A stretch of DNA of 41,209 nt from Thermoanaerobaculales bacterium (GCA_025456145.1 JALOLD010000025.1:1-41209); one strand, 5' to 3'. Shown: positions 8,879-18,492, numbered from the stretch's first letter. The notes: generated from the sequence alone by a model not told the origin. Program-made: numbers and translations.

Positions 8879-8905
8879 GAGGCGCGCCCCGCCGAGGCGC
8901 GCCTC
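8879..8905. terminator. Bidirectional hairpin terminator
   Basis: A perfect 10-bp stem (8879-8888 with 8896-8905, core GGCGCGCC) encloses a 7-base loop. It lies just after the stop at 8874 and before the end of the convergent STAS gene. No T-run follows on either strand, as is usual for very GC-rich genomes. Confidence 0.65.
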
Positions 8906-8943
8906 GGCGACGGGCGCCGGCGTCCGACAGCTCGAGCGGCGGC

Positions 8944-9288
8944 TCAGGTCTTCGCGAAGGACGCGACGGCCGACGGCTCGTCGTCGTACATCTCGAACAC
9001 CCCGACCAGCTGCGCCATGGTGATCAGCTTGCGCGCCTTGACGTTGGCGTTGAGCAGCTTGACGTCGGCGCCCTTGCCGGTCGCGGTGACCTTGCAGCGG
9101 ATGAGCTCGCCGAGACCCGACGAGTCGATGACCTTGACGCCGCCGAGGTTGACGACGAGCCGGCCTCTCCCCGCGTCGAGCTCGTCGACGACCGCGCCGC
9201 GCAGCACCACGTCTCCCTGGCCGATGGTGAGCTTGCCGTCGAGGTCGAGGATCACGACGTCGCCGACCTCACGTCTGGTGACTTCCAT
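8944..9288 (-). CDS. STAS-domain anti-sigma factor antagonist
   Basis: This 114-aa single-domain STAS protein of the SpoIIAA/RsbV family shows the expected beta-alpha pattern. It carries the phosphorylation loop VIDSSGLG, with DSSGLG at 55-60, so Ser56 or Ser57 would be the residue modified by an RsbW/SpoIIAB-type kinase. Family members bind an anti-sigma kinase in the unphosphorylated state and release the sigma factor. No cognate kinase or PP2C phosphatase is encoded in this window, so its partner is elsewhere. The start is the ATG at 9288, which has AGGAG 6 bases upstream; a TTG two codons earlier is less likely. Confidence 0.92.
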   Translation of the reverse strand: MEVTRREVGDVVILDLDGKLTIGQGDVVLRGAVVDELDAGRGRLVVNLGGVKVIDSSGLGELIRCKVTATGKGADVKLLNANVKARKLITMAQLVGVFEMYDDEPSAVASFAKT

Positions 9289-9345
9289 GTTCAACTCCTG
9301 TGGCCCGTGCGACGGTCGACCCGCCGCGAGCTGAGAATCGGACGC

Positions 9346-9351
9346 ATTATG
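9346..9351 (-). promoter_or_regulatory. Possible -10 element CATAAT
   Basis: On the minus strand CATAAT lies about 57 bases before the STAS start codon, in the only AT-rich spot of this intergenic region. No -35 box was found, so the call is weak. Confidence 0.35.
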
Positions 9352-9364
9352 TCACAGCCCGACC

Positions 9365-11893
9365 TCACCCGTCGTTGTCGTTGCCGCCGCCCCCGGCCGC
9401 CGGTTCGCCGCCCGGAGCGGCCGCGGTGCTCGGCGACCAGGCCGGCGGCAGCAGCCCGGCGGCCACCGTCCTGAGGTGGAGGTCGCGCTGCGGGAAGGGG
9501 ATCTCGATCGCCGCCTCGGCGAGCGCCCGGTTGACCGCGACCCGCAGCTCGCTCGCGATGCCAACGAAGTCGCCGGCGGTCCAGGCGCGCAGCTCGAAGT
9601 CGAGCGAGCTCGCCCCGAAGCCGGTGAAGAGAGCCACCGGCGCCGGCGTCTCGAGCACATCGGGGTGGCTGCGCGCGACGCCGAGGAGGATCTCGAGCAC
9701 CCGCTCGGGCGAGGTGCCATAGGCGACCCCGACCGCGATCTCCATCCGCCGCTCGAGATCGGTCAGGGTCCAGTTGACCAGGTTGTTCGAGATCAGGGTG
9801 GCGTTGGGCACGACCACGTCGGCGCCCTGCCAGGTCCGCACGACGCTCGCCCGGATGCCGATGTCGGTGACGGTACCGCTGAGGCTATCGATGTCGATCC
9901 GGTCGCCGAGGTTGACCGGCCGCTCGAAGAGCAGGATCAGCCCGGAGACGAAGTTGTTGACCACGTTCTGCAGGCCGAAGCCGATGCCGACGCCGAGGGC
10001 GCCGATGATGATCGTGAGCTGGCTGAGGTCGAAGCCCGCCGCCGCCACGGCGAGCAGGAAGCCGGCGGTGATCACCAGATAGTGGGTCATCTTGAGGATC
10101 GAGGCGGGCGCGCCGCGGGGCAGCTCGAGCCGGGGCAGGACGTCGTCGTCGAGGACGAAGCGGAGGAGCTGCGACAGCTTGAAGGCGAGCCACACCGTGA
10201 CCGCGAAGGCGACGACGCTCGACACCGAGATCGCGAAGTCGCCGAGGGAGAGCTCGAAGGCGACAACCCGGCGGGCGTAGCCGGCCAGCTGCGACATCAG
10301 ACCGAGGTTGCCGAGGACGTAGGCGAGCCAGGCGACGACCGCGACCGCCTTGGCGAGCTCGAGCGCGACCGCGCGGATCCGGTCGCCGTGCAGGCTGACG
10401 ATCCGCAGCCGGCGGGCGAGATCGGTCCGCAGGGCCACCGTCACCGCGCCCATGACCACCACCACGTAGACCCACAGCGTCAGGGCGTCGTAGCCGGCCG
10501 CCAGGGTCGCCCGGCCGATAAAGGTGCTGAGGGCGACGGCGCCGATCGCGTTGGCGACCGCCGCGAGGGCGAAGAGCACGACCGAGGCCGCGGCGAGCCA
10601 GGTCGCGACCCGGCCCCAGCGGCCGCTCCGAGGTATCCCGAGGGCCCGCAGCTTGAGCAGCACCCAGCCGGCGGCCGCCGCGCCGAGCACGACGAGGGTC
10701 AGCTTGACCAACCGGTCGAGGAGGTAGGCGCTCGGGATGAGGTCGATGAACAGGTGGAGACAGACCAGCGCGACAAGCATCGCCACCCCGGGCCGGAGCT
10801 CGCGCCGGACGAGCAGCGGCAGCAGCAGCAGCATCGCCGGCAGCAGCAGCACGGCGCCGAGGTTGACCACCGGCGACGGCGCCGCCGGGTGGATCCAGTC
10901 GCCGAGCACGAGCAGCGCGACGAGCAGGCTCGAGGCGAACGGCCGCTGGAGCAATGCCGAGGTCAGCTCGAGCGACTCATCGGTCTCCGCCGACACGGCG
11001 GCGGTCCTGCCGAGCCGGATGAACAGCCCGAGCAGCAGGATGAAGATGGCGATGTGGAAGGCGACCCGGCCCGCGGTCTCGCGGAGGTACGAGACGATGG
11101 TCGCGGTGTTGCGGCGGATCAGCGCCGCCATGTCGGCCGCCAGCCCCTCCTGACCGCCGGCGTTGGCGATCGCCCGCCACAGCGGCGGGCTGTCGAGCCG
11201 GAAGAGGTGGTGGCGCCGGAAGTCGACGACGGCGCGCACGTCGTCGAGCAGCCCCTTGGCGAGGCTGCGCTGCTCGGTCAGCTTGACCTGGAGGGTGAGG
11301 ACCTCGTCGCGCCGCGCAACGAGGCTCGCCTCGGTCCGGTCGATCGAGCGCAGGGCCTCGCGGAGCTCGCGGACGACCGCGTCGGGCAGGGCGTCGGCGG
11401 TCGCCTCGTCGAGGGTCAGCCGCCACAGCTCGCGGCTCTCCCGGAGCCCGACGATCCCGGCGTCGAGCTCGGCGACCCGCGGGGCGAGGGCGTCGACCTC
11501 GGTGCTCAGCCGGCGCTCGAGCCGGGCGATGTCGGCCTCGGCGTCGCGCAGGGTCTCGGGGGGCCCGTCGATGTCGAGCTGCGGCCGGATCTCGCGCTCG
11601 AGCGCCGACAGCTGCCCGGCGGTGGCGGCGAGACCGGCGGCGGTCGTCCGGACCGAGCTTCTCGCCTCGGCGAGTGCCGCGAGCCGGCTCAGCTCGGCCT
11701 CGAGCAGCTCGGTCCGGGTCGGGATCTCGGCGACCGGGATGGCGGTCGGCGCCGGAGTCGGGGTCGGCGAGGGGGTGGCGGCGGGCTGGTCCTGGGCGCC
11801 CGCCGGGAGGGCGGCGCCGAGGACGAGCAGCAGGCGGGCCGCCAGGGCGGCGGTCAAGGGGATCGGCCGACGGCAAGAGGGTCGCAGGCTCAT
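9365..11893 (-). CDS. Large mechanosensitive channel, MscS/MscK-like
   Basis: This 842-aa inner-membrane channel has a signal peptide (to about residue 34), then a periplasmic coiled-coil region (about 40-260, Glu/Arg/Leu-rich), a series of TM helices and a C-terminal MscS domain. The pore-lining segment is clear at about 626-650 (IIIGALGVGIGFGLQNVVNN, then FVSGLILLFERPVNLGD). It is followed by the beta domain and the cytoplasmic vestibule. The overall architecture matches MscK/KefA-type channels rather than the 286-aa MscS. The role is release of solutes on hypo-osmotic shock. It lies 43 bases downstream of nhaA, and a -10-like TACTCT at that junction suggests it can be transcribed separately. 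Ion homeostasis links the two genes. Confidence 0.93.
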   Translation of the reverse strand: MSLRPSCRRPIPLTAALAARLLLVLGAALPAGAQDQPAATPSPTPTPAPTAIPVAEIPTRTELLEAELSRLAALAEARSSVRTTAAGLAATAGQLSALEREIRPQLDIDGPPETLRDAEADIARLERRLSTEVDALAPRVAELDAGIVGLRESRELWRLTLDEATADALPDAVVRELREALRSIDRTEASLVARRDEVLTLQVKLTEQRSLAKGLLDDVRAVVDFRRHHLFRLDSPPLWRAIANAGGQEGLAADMAALIRRNTATIVSYLRETAGRVAFHIAIFILLLGLFIRLGRTAAVSAETDESLELTSALLQRPFASSLLVALLVLGDWIHPAAPSPVVNLGAVLLLPAMLLLLPLLVRRELRPGVAMLVALVCLHLFIDLIPSAYLLDRLVKLTLVVLGAAAAGWVLLKLRALGIPRSGRWGRVATWLAAASVVLFALAAVANAIGAVALSTFIGRATLAAGYDALTLWVYVVVVMGAVTVALRTDLARRLRIVSLHGDRIRAVALELAKAVAVVAWLAYVLGNLGLMSQLAGYARRVVAFELSLGDFAISVSSVVAFAVTVWLAFKLSQLLRFVLDDDVLPRLELPRGAPASILKMTHYLVITAGFLLAVAAAGFDLSQLTIIIGALGVGIGFGLQNVVNNFVSGLILLFERPVNLGDRIDIDSLSGTVTDIGIRASVVRTWQGADVVVPNATLISNNLVNWTLTDLERRMEIAVGVAYGTSPERVLEILLGVARSHPDVLETPAPVALFTGFGASSLDFELRAWTAGDFVGIASELRVAVNRALAEAAIEIPFPQRDLHLRTVAAGLLPPAWSPSTAAAPGGEPAAGGGGNDNDG

Positions 11894-11916
11894 GGTCTGT
11901 CGTGGCTCCGCGGGGA

Positions 11917-11922
11917 AGAGTA
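11917..11922 (-). promoter_or_regulatory. -10 element TACTCT for the MscS-like gene
   Basis: Minus-strand TTGCGCTACTCT fits the GCTAnnnT form found at other starts. It is 23 bases before the ATG at 11893, in the junction with nhaA. No -35 box is evident. Confidence 0.45.
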
Positions 11923-11936
11923 GCGCAACCCGAACC

Positions 11937-13265
11937 CTAGCCGCTCGCCCTCGGCAACGCCCGGCCGAGCAGGACCAGGCCGAGGACGCCCGAGGTCAGC
12001 GACGCGACGAGGATGCCGATCTTGGCCGCCACCACGAGGGTCGGGTCGGCGAAGGCGAGCTCGGTGATGAACAGCGACATGGTGAAGCCGATCCCGGCCA
12101 GACAGCCGGCGCCGACGATCTGGGGCCAGGTCACGCCATCCGGGAGACCCCCCCGGCCGAGGCGGACGACGAGCCAGCTCGCCAGGGTGATCCCGACCGG
12201 CTTGCCGAGCGCCAGACCGGCGATGATCCCGAGGGCGACCGGGCTCAGGACGACGGCGCCGGCGTCGCCGCCAATGGTGAGCCCGGCGTTGGCCAGGGCG
12301 AACAGCGGCAGGATCAGCCAGACCTGGACCGGGTGGAGGGCGTGCTCGAGCATGAGCCCGGTCGGCAGGGTGTCGCCGGCCCGGGTGTGGACGAACTCGA
12401 GGGCCTCGAGCTGCTCGGAGTCGGTGACCACGCAGGTGCCCGACTGCTGCCGCTGCCTGACCCGGTCGAGCACCGCCTCGGCCTCGACGATGAAGCGGTC
12501 GGTGCCGACCCGGGGGCGGACCGGGATGACCATGGCGAGCAGGATGCCGGCGACCGTCGCGTGCACCCCGGAGGCGAAGACCGCGAGCCACACCCCGATC
12601 ATGAGCAGCAGCTGGAGACCGAAGCGCAGCCTGACGCGGATCGCGCCGACCAGCGCGGCGAGGAGGACCGCCGCCGCGAGCAGCGACGCGACGTCGATCG
12701 TCTCGGTGTAGAACAGCGCGATCACCACCACCGCCCCCATGTCGTCGGCGATCGCGAGGGCGGTCAGGAAGACCTTGAGGCCGATCGGCGCCCGTCTGCC
12801 GAAGATCGCCAGCACGCCGAGGGCGAAGGCGATGTCGGTGGTCATCGGGATCCCCCAGCCCCGGGCGCCGTCGCCGCCGGCGTTGAGCATCAGAAAGAGA
12901 CCCGCCGGGACGATCATCCCGCCGAGCGCCGCCGCCACCGGCAGGCTCGCCTTCTCGAGGCTCGACAGCTCGCCGACCACCAGCTCGCGCTTGACCTCGA
13001 GGCCGACGACGAAGAAGAAGACCACCATCAGCCCGTCGTTGATCCAGTGGTGGAGGTCGAGGGTGTAGGCGACGCCGCCCCAGGAGAGGCCGATCGCGGT
13101 GTGGAGCAGGCGGTCGTAGGCGGCGGCCCAGGGTGAGTTGGCGATCGTCAGCGCGGCCACCGTGCAGGCGAGCAGCAGCACGCTGCCGGCGACCTCGGAG
13201 CGGACGAACCACTCGAAGTAGCCGACGAGGCCCTTGCGCTCGGATGCCCTCGACGAGGCGGTCAT
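11937..13265 (-). CDS. nhaA: Na+/H+ antiporter NhaA
   Basis: This 442-aa integral membrane antiporter exchanges Na+ (or Li+) for H+ and controls cytoplasmic pH and sodium. Family signatures are visible: HHWINDGLMVVFFFVVGLEVKREL near the N-terminus (the FFxVGLE(L/V)K motif), GWGIPMTTDIAFALG, the paired aspartates in ALAIADDMGAVVVIALFYT (equivalent to D163/D164 of E. coli NhaA), and GIGFTMSLFI near the C-terminus. The start is the ATG at 13265 with GGGAGGG upstream. In-frame extension to 13373 would add a non-conserved Arg/Gly-rich stretch and overlap the promoter. The length is somewhat above the E. coli protein, through a loop with CVVTDSEQLEALE before the last helices. Confidence 0.97.
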   Translation of the reverse strand: MTASSRASERKGLVGYFEWFVRSEVAGSVLLLACTVAALTIANSPWAAAYDRLLHTAIGLSWGGVAYTLDLHHWINDGLMVVFFFVVGLEVKRELVVGELSSLEKASLPVAAALGGMIVPAGLFLMLNAGGDGARGWGIPMTTDIAFALGVLAIFGRRAPIGLKVFLTALAIADDMGAVVVIALFYTETIDVASLLAAAVLLAALVGAIRVRLRFGLQLLLMIGVWLAVFASGVHATVAGILLAMVIPVRPRVGTDRFIVEAEAVLDRVRQRQQSGTCVVTDSEQLEALEFVHTRAGDTLPTGLMLEHALHPVQVWLILPLFALANAGLTIGGDAGAVVLSPVALGIIAGLALGKPVGITLASWLVVRLGRGGLPDGVTWPQIVGAGCLAGIGFTMSLFITELAFADPTLVVAAKIGILVASLTSGVLGLVLLGRALPRASG

Positions 13266-13292
13266 GGTCCCTCCCGTGACGATGGTGGACCG

Positions 13293-13298
13293 ATGATA
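13293..13298 (-). promoter_or_regulatory. -10 element TATCAT for nhaA
   Basis: Minus-strand TATCAT lies 27 bases before the nhaA ATG, with a Shine-Dalgarno sequence between. No clear -35 box is seen. Confidence 0.45.
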
Positions 13299-13395
13299 CG
13301 GCATCCCGCGGCGGGCCATCGGACCCCGGAGCGGTCGCGCCGAGGCGGCGGCGCCCGACGCTTGACCGGCCACCCACCCCGGCGGCGTTCTTTGC

Positions 13396-13401
13396 TAGCC
13401 T
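13396..13401 (+). promoter_or_regulatory. Possible -10 element TAGCCT
   Basis: TTTGCTAGCCT lies 41 bases before the ATG at 13443 and fits the GCTAnnnT pattern. A TTGACC at 13362-13367 is 28 bases upstream, too far to be its -35 box. Confidence 0.35.
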
Positions 13402-13442
13402 GGGTGATCGCGGGAGACCGGTCCCGCCCGGGAGGTGCCGTG

Positions 13443-16400
13443 ATGCGAAAGGCCGTGTTGCTGTCGTGCCTGTGCCTGATCGTGGCGACCGTCGCCGGAA
13501 GCGCCGAGGACGCTGAGGGGAAGGGGCTCACCGCCACGACCTTCAAGGGTCTCGAGCTGCGGAGCATCGGCCCCGCCCTCATGTCGGGCCGGATCGCCGA
13601 CATCGCGATCGACCCGAAAGATCCGAGCACCTGGTATGTCGCGGTCGGCTCGGGCGGCGTCTGGAAGACGGTCAACGCCGGCACCACCTGGACGCCGCTC
13701 TTCGACGACGAGGCGTCGTACTCGATCGGCTGCGTGACCCTCGACCCGGGCAACCCGCACGTGGTCTGGGTCGGTACCGGCGAGAACGTCGGCGGTCGTC
13801 ACGTCGGCTTCGGCGACGGGGTCTACCGCAGCGCCGACGGCGGCGCGAGCTGGACCAACCTCGGTCTCGCCGAGTCCGAGCACATCTCGAGGATCATCGT
13901 CCACCCCTCAGACCCCGACACCGTCTGGGTCGCCGCCCAGGGCCCGCTGTGGTCTCCGGGCGGCGAGCGCGGCCTGTACAAGACCACCGACGGCGGCGCG
14001 AGCTGGCGGCGGGTGCTCGCCGCGGGCGAGTGGACCGGGGTGACCGATCTGGTCATCGACCCGCGCGACCCGATGGTCCTCTACGCCGCCACCTGGCAGC
14101 GCCACCGCACCGTCGCGGCGGTGATCGACGGCGGGCCGGAGAGCGGGATCCACCGCTCGAGGGACGGCGGCGAGAGCTGGACCGAGCTCACCGAGGGTCT
14201 GCCCGAGGGCAACATGGGCAAGATCGGGCTCGCGATCTCGCCCCACAACCCGGACGTGCTCTACGCCGCGATCGAGCTCGACAACCGGACCGGCGCCGTC
14301 TACCGGTCGGCCGACCGCGGCGCGAGCTGGCACAAGCGGTCGGACACGGTGTCCGGCGCCACCGGTCCGCACTACTACCAGGAGCTCGTCGCGAGCCCGC
14401 ACGCCTTCGATCGGCTCTACCTGATGGATGTCCGGATCCAGGTCTCGGACGACGGCGGCACGACCTTCCGTGAGCTCTCCGAGGAGGCCAAGCACTCGGA
14501 CAACCACGCCCTCGCCTTCCGGCCCGACGACCCGGAATGGCTGCTCGCCGGCACCGACGGGGGGCTCTATGAGAGCTTCGACCTCGCCGAGACCTGGCGC
14601 TTCGTCGCCAACCTGCCGGTGACCCAGTTCTACAAGCTCGCCCTCGACGACGCCGAGCCGTTCTACAACGTCTACGGCGGCACCCAGGACAACAACACCC
14701 AGGGCGGACCGGTGCGCACCGACAGCGCCAACGGCATCCGCAACGCCGACTGGTTCATCACCCTCTACGCCGACGGCCACCAGCCGGCGGTCGAGCCGGG
14801 CAACCCCGACATCGTCTACTCGGAGTGGCAGGAGGGCAACCTCGTGCGGACCGACCGGAGGACCGGTGGCATCGTCTACATCCAGCCCCAGCCCGAGCCC
14901 GGCGATCCCCCCGAGCGCTTCAACTGGGACGCCCCGATCCTGATCAGCCCGCACTCGCCGACCCGGCTCTACTACGCCTCGCAGCGGGTCTGGCGCTCCG
15001 ACGACCGGGGCGACAGCTGGACCCCGATCAGCCCCGATTTGACCCGCAACCAGGACCGGATGCTTCTGCCGGTCATGGGCCGGCAGTGGAGCGCCACCGC
15101 GCCCTGGGACTTCATCGCGATGTCGGCCTACAGCACGATCACCTCGCTCGCCGAGTCGCCCCTCGCCGAGGGTCTGCTCTGGGCGGGCACCGACGACGGG
15201 CTGATCCAGGTCAGCTCGAACGGCGGCGCCGACTGGCGCGCGATCCCGGTCGGCAATCTGCCCGGCGTCCCGGCGACCGCCTTCGTCAACGACATCAAGG
15301 CCGATCTCTTCGACGCCGACACCGCCTATGTCTGCCTCGACAACCACAAGAGCGGCGACCTCTTGCCCTACCTCGTCAGGACCACCGACCGCGGCCGGAC
15401 CTGGACCTCGATCGCCGGCGATCTGCCCGACCGCCACCTGGTGTGGCGGCTGGTCCAGGACCACCTCCGGCCCGGGCTGCTCTTCGCGGCGACCGAGCGT
15501 GGGATCTTCTTCACCATCGACGGCGGCGGCCGCTGGGTCCGGCTCGAGGGCGGCGTCCCGACCATCTCCTTCCGCGACCTGGCGATCCAGCGTCGCGAGA
15601 GCGACCTGGTCGGCGCGTCCTTCGGCCGCGGCTTCTTCGTGCTCGACGACTACGGCCCGCTGCGCGAGGTCGACGACGCGATGCTCGAGCGCGAGGCGAA
15701 CCTGTTCGCGGTGCGGACCGCGCCCTGGTACATCCCGCGGCGGACCCTCGGCCAGGACGGCCAGGCCGACCAGGGCGCCGCCTACTTCGTCGCCGACAAC
15801 CCGCCCTTCGGCGCGATCTTCACCTACTACCTCGCCGACGGGCTGAAGAGCCGCAAGGAGCTGCGCCGGGAGGAGGAGACCGAGCTCGAGAAGGAGTGGC
15901 GCGACACGCCCTTCGTCGGCTGGGAGGCGCTCGAGGCCGAGCGCCGCCAGCCCGATCCCGAGATCGTGCTCACCGTGCACGACGCCGGCGGCGAGGTCGT
16001 GCGGACCCTGACCGGCCCCGTCAAGCCGGGCTTCCACCGGGTCGCCTGGGACCTCCGCTACCCGACCGCCCGGGCGATCGGCCGCGGCGACGAGGAGGTG
16101 CCGCCCTGGGAGCGCTCCGGGGACAGCGGCTTCATGGCGCCGCCCGGCGCCTACACGGTGACCCTGGCGAAGCGGGTCGACGGGCGGGTCGAGACCCTGG
16201 CCGGCCCCCTCGGCTTCGAGGTCGAGCGGGTCGCCACCGGCAGCCTCGAGGGCACACCGCCGGTCGAGACCGCGGCCTACATGCGCGGCCTCGCCGAGGT
16301 CCAGCGCTCGGTCACCGCCGCGGTCAAGGCGGTCGGGCTCGGCTTCGAGCGGATCGACCAGCTCGAGCGCGCCCTGGCCCGCTCGACCGTCCCGGCCGGC

Positions 16401-16730
16401 ACCCTCGACGGCGAGCTCGAGGCGCTGCGCCAGCGGCTGCTCGTCCTCGACGAGCGGCTGTCGGGCAACCGCTCGGTGGACGCCTTCGGCCACCCGCAGA
16501 CCCCGACCATCGCCCGCCGGCTGCGGGTCGCCGCGACCTCGGACGGCCAGTCGGACTACGGCCCGACCGCGAGCCACCGGCGCTCGCTCGAGATCGCGAG
16601 CGCCGAGCTCGCCGCGCTGCTGCCCGAGCTCCGGGCGCTGCTCGAGACCGATCTGCCGGCCCTGGAGGCGCGTGCCGGGGCGGCCGGGGTGCCGTGGAGC
16701 CCGGGCCGGCCGCTGCCTCGCGGGGAGTGA
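13443..16730 (+). CDS. Secreted Asp-box (BNR/VPS10-like) propeller protein
   Basis: This 1095-aa exported protein belongs to the family often labelled glycosyl hydrolase or VPS10/sortilin-like in Acidobacteria and Bacteroidota genomes. After a signal peptide (about 1-20) it has at least eight Asp-box motifs (S/T-x-D-x-G-x-S/T-W), including SADGGASWTN, TTDGGASWRR, SRDGGESWTE, SADRGASWHK, SDDRGDSWTP and TTDRGRTWTS. These form one or two beta-propellers up to about residue 740. The C-terminal part has a beta-sandwich (EIVLTVHDAGGEVVRTL, then GFHRVAWDLRY, which resembles a FlgD-like Ig fold) and a terminal coiled coil. The catalytic residues of true sialidases are not recognisable, so an enzymatic role should not be assumed. 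ATG 13443 has GGGAGG upstream and opens the signal peptide. Confidence 0.88.
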   Translation: MRKAVLLSCLCLIVATVAGSAEDAEGKGLTATTFKGLELRSIGPALMSGRIADIAIDPKDPSTWYVAVGSGGVWKTVNAGTTWTPLFDDEASYSIGCVTLDPGNPHVVWVGTGENVGGRHVGFGDGVYRSADGGASWTNLGLAESEHISRIIVHPSDPDTVWVAAQGPLWSPGGERGLYKTTDGGASWRRVLAAGEWTGVTDLVIDPRDPMVLYAATWQRHRTVAAVIDGGPESGIHRSRDGGESWTELTEGLPEGNMGKIGLAISPHNPDVLYAAIELDNRTGAVYRSADRGASWHKRSDTVSGATGPHYYQELVASPHAFDRLYLMDVRIQVSDDGGTTFRELSEEAKHSDNHALAFRPDDPEWLLAGTDGGLYESFDLAETWRFVANLPVTQFYKLALDDAEPFYNVYGGTQDNNTQGGPVRTDSANGIRNADWFITLYADGHQPAVEPGNPDIVYSEWQEGNLVRTDRRTGGIVYIQPQPEPGDPPERFNWDAPILISPHSPTRLYYASQRVWRSDDRGDSWTPISPDLTRNQDRMLLPVMGRQWSATAPWDFIAMSAYSTITSLAESPLAEGLLWAGTDDGLIQVSSNGGADWRAIPVGNLPGVPATAFVNDIKADLFDADTAYVCLDNHKSGDLLPYLVRTTDRGRTWTSIAGDLPDRHLVWRLVQDHLRPGLLFAATERGIFFTIDGGGRWVRLEGGVPTISFRDLAIQRRESDLVGASFGRGFFVLDDYGPLREVDDAMLEREANLFAVRTAPWYIPRRTLGQDGQADQGAAYFVADNPPFGAIFTYYLADGLKSRKELRREEETELEKEWRDTPFVGWEALEAERRQPDPEIVLTVHDAGGEVVRTLTGPVKPGFHRVAWDLRYPTARAIGRGDEEVPPWERSGDSGFMAPPGAYTVTLAKRVDGRVETLAGPLGFEVERVATGSLEGTPPVETAAYMRGLAEVQRSVTAAVKAVGLGFERIDQLERALARSTVPAGTLDGELEALRQRLLVLDERLSGNRSVDAFGHPQTPTIARRLRVAATSDGQSDYGPTASHRRSLEIASAELAALLPELRALLETDLPALEARAGAAGVPWSPGRPLPRGE

Positions 16731-16742
16731 GGAGATCGAGGG

Positions 16743-18479
16743 TCAGAGGAGGTCGGCGATCCTGGCCCGCATCGACTCGACACGCCGGGCGAGGTCGTCG
16801 AGCCGGGCTCGCTCGTCCTCGAGACGCCCGGCCTCGGCGCGCACGAAACGGGTGTAGGGAGCGATCGTGGCGGCGAGCCGCGACCGGCTGCGCTCGGCCT
16901 CGGCGGTGAGCTGGTCGGTCAGGGCCGACATGATCCCGCGCCGTAGGCTCGCCACCTTCGCCCGGAGCTCGGTCTTGGCCCGGCGACGCCGGTGGGGCAG
17001 GATGAACAGCCCGAGCGACAGCAGCAGCCCGGCGGCGAGCAGCCCGGTGACGTCGGCCGCGGTCGACGAGGCGAGCACCGCGACCGCGGCGCCGAGCCCG
17101 ACCGCGCCGACCCCGGCGAGGGCGGCGCCGGCGACCGCCTTCTGGATCTCGTCGGCCATCCGCCGCGCCTCGGCGGCGCGGTCGTAGCCGGCGAGCCCAT
17201 CCGCCGCCGCCCGGCCGACCGTGGCGAGCAGCCGGCCGCGGTCGGCCTCGAAGCGGCCGCCGACCTCGCCGACCATCCGGTCGGCGTGGGCCGCCGCGCG
17301 GCGGTTGACGTGGTTGACGACCGACTGCCACTGCTCGAGATCCGACGCGACGAGCCAGTCGATGAGCGAGGAGACCTTGCTCTCGATGCGCTGTGGCGCA
17401 TCGCTCACGACCTCGGCCTCGAAGCGGCGTTGCAGCTCCTCGCGGTCGAGCAGCCCGACGATCCGGCCGAGCCTGACCGTCTCGTCGAAGAACTCGAGGC
17501 CCCGCGTCTCCATCGAGAGCAGGACGTTGTCGATGTCGGAGAGGCGGAGCGTGAACTCGCGCTCGACATCGGCCGTCCAGGTCGCGGTCTGGCGCTCGAT
17601 GTCGGCGATCGTCGTCCGGTCCGAGGCGAGCACATCGAGCCGCGCACCGATCGCGGCGAGCCCGCCGTCGAGCAGCCGGGCGGCGACCCCGAGGGGGTTG
17701 CCGAGCTTGAGCCGGACCCGCTCGGCGTCGTCGAGGGTCGCGGTCAGCCAGCCCTCGAGCTCGGTCAGCCCGCTCGCCGCGAGGGCCTCGGGATCGCCCG
17801 CGGCGCGGGCCTCGCGCGCCCTCAGCGCCGACACCCGGAAGACCACCGGGGTCGTCCCGAGCAGCCGCATGGCGTTCGAGCGGACCCAGCTGAGGACCTC
17901 CGACACCTCGCCGGGGGAGCGCAGGATGTCGGTCTTGTTGACCACCACCACGACCTTCTTGCCCCAGCGGCGGATGCGCTCGAGAAACACCCGCTCGGAC
18001 TCCGAGAACGGGCGGTCGGCCGAGGTCACGAAGACCACGAGGTCGGCGCGCGGCACATAGTCGGTGGTGAGGGCCTCGTGGCTGCGGTCGAGGGCGTTGG
18101 TGCCGGGGGTGTCGACCAGGCTGAGGTGGCGCAGGGCCTCGACCGGCGCGGTGAGGCGCTCGGACACCGCGTCGAGGGTCTGCCGGCCGGCCGTCGGCCC
18201 CCAGGTCAGGAGGTGGATCTTGGAGGTGGTCGGGGTGACCCCCTCGGCGAGCAGGTCGGCGCCGAGCAGGGCGTTGATGAAGGCCGACTTGCCGGCGTTG
18301 AACTCGCCGACCACGACGACCAGGAAGAGCTCGTCGAGCTGACGGATCGAGTCGGCGAGGGTCCGGCGGTCGGCGGCGGCGATCTCGCCGCGCTCGAGGG
18401 CCGCCGAGATCTCGCCGAGCAGCGCGCGCTCGTCGCGCAGGATCTCGCGCTGCTCGGGGGTCAGGATCACGTCGAGCAT
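16743..18479 (-). CDS. Dynamin-like GTPase (membrane-associated)
   Basis: This 578-aa member of the bacterial dynamin-like family has an N-terminal helix followed by a large GTPase domain. Visible motifs are the P-loop GEFNAGKS (58-65), a G2 Thr in TPTTSK, G3 DTPG (123-126) and G4 NKTD (181-184). The rest is long amphipathic helices forming a stalk, with a hydrophobic hairpin (about 455-490, GLLAAGLLLSLGLFILP) as a likely membrane paddle. GEFNAGKS is typical of the bacterial group. Such proteins remodel or tether membranes, for example under membrane stress. Many occur as adjacent pairs, but only one is seen here. It is transcribed from its own leaderless-type promoter and converges with the Asp-box gene, with only 12 bases between the stops. 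Confidence 0.9.
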   Translation of the reverse strand: MLDVILTPEQREILRDERALLGEISAALERGEIAAADRRTLADSIRQLDELFLVVVVGEFNAGKSAFINALLGADLLAEGVTPTTSKIHLLTWGPTAGRQTLDAVSERLTAPVEALRHLSLVDTPGTNALDRSHEALTTDYVPRADLVVFVTSADRPFSESERVFLERIRRWGKKVVVVVNKTDILRSPGEVSEVLSWVRSNAMRLLGTTPVVFRVSALRAREARAAGDPEALAASGLTELEGWLTATLDDAERVRLKLGNPLGVAARLLDGGLAAIGARLDVLASDRTTIADIERQTATWTADVEREFTLRLSDIDNVLLSMETRGLEFFDETVRLGRIVGLLDREELQRRFEAEVVSDAPQRIESKVSSLIDWLVASDLEQWQSVVNHVNRRAAAHADRMVGEVGGRFEADRGRLLATVGRAAADGLAGYDRAAEARRMADEIQKAVAGAALAGVGAVGLGAAVAVLASSTAADVTGLLAAGLLLSLGLFILPHRRRRAKTELRAKVASLRRGIMSALTDQLTAEAERSRSRLAATIAPYTRFVRAEAGRLEDERARLDDLARRVESMRARIADLL

Positions 18480-18486
18480 GGTCCGG

Positions 18487-18492
18487 AGTGTA
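18487..18492 (-). promoter_or_regulatory. -10 element TACACT, leaderless type
   Basis: Minus-strand TACACT ends 7 bases before the ATG at 18479. A possible -35 box TTGGAG lies 18 bases further upstream. The spacer holds a small inverted repeat (CGCGC-GAAA-GCGCG). Confidence 0.55.

Noticed and set aside
13362..13401. TTGACC as -35 box of the Asp-box gene promoter
   Set aside because: It is 28 bases from the TAGCCT hexamer, too far for a sigma-70 promoter.
13908..16577. 889-codon minus-strand frame opposite the Asp-box protein
   Set aside because: No recognisable domain, and it is antisense to eight or more Asp-box motifs.
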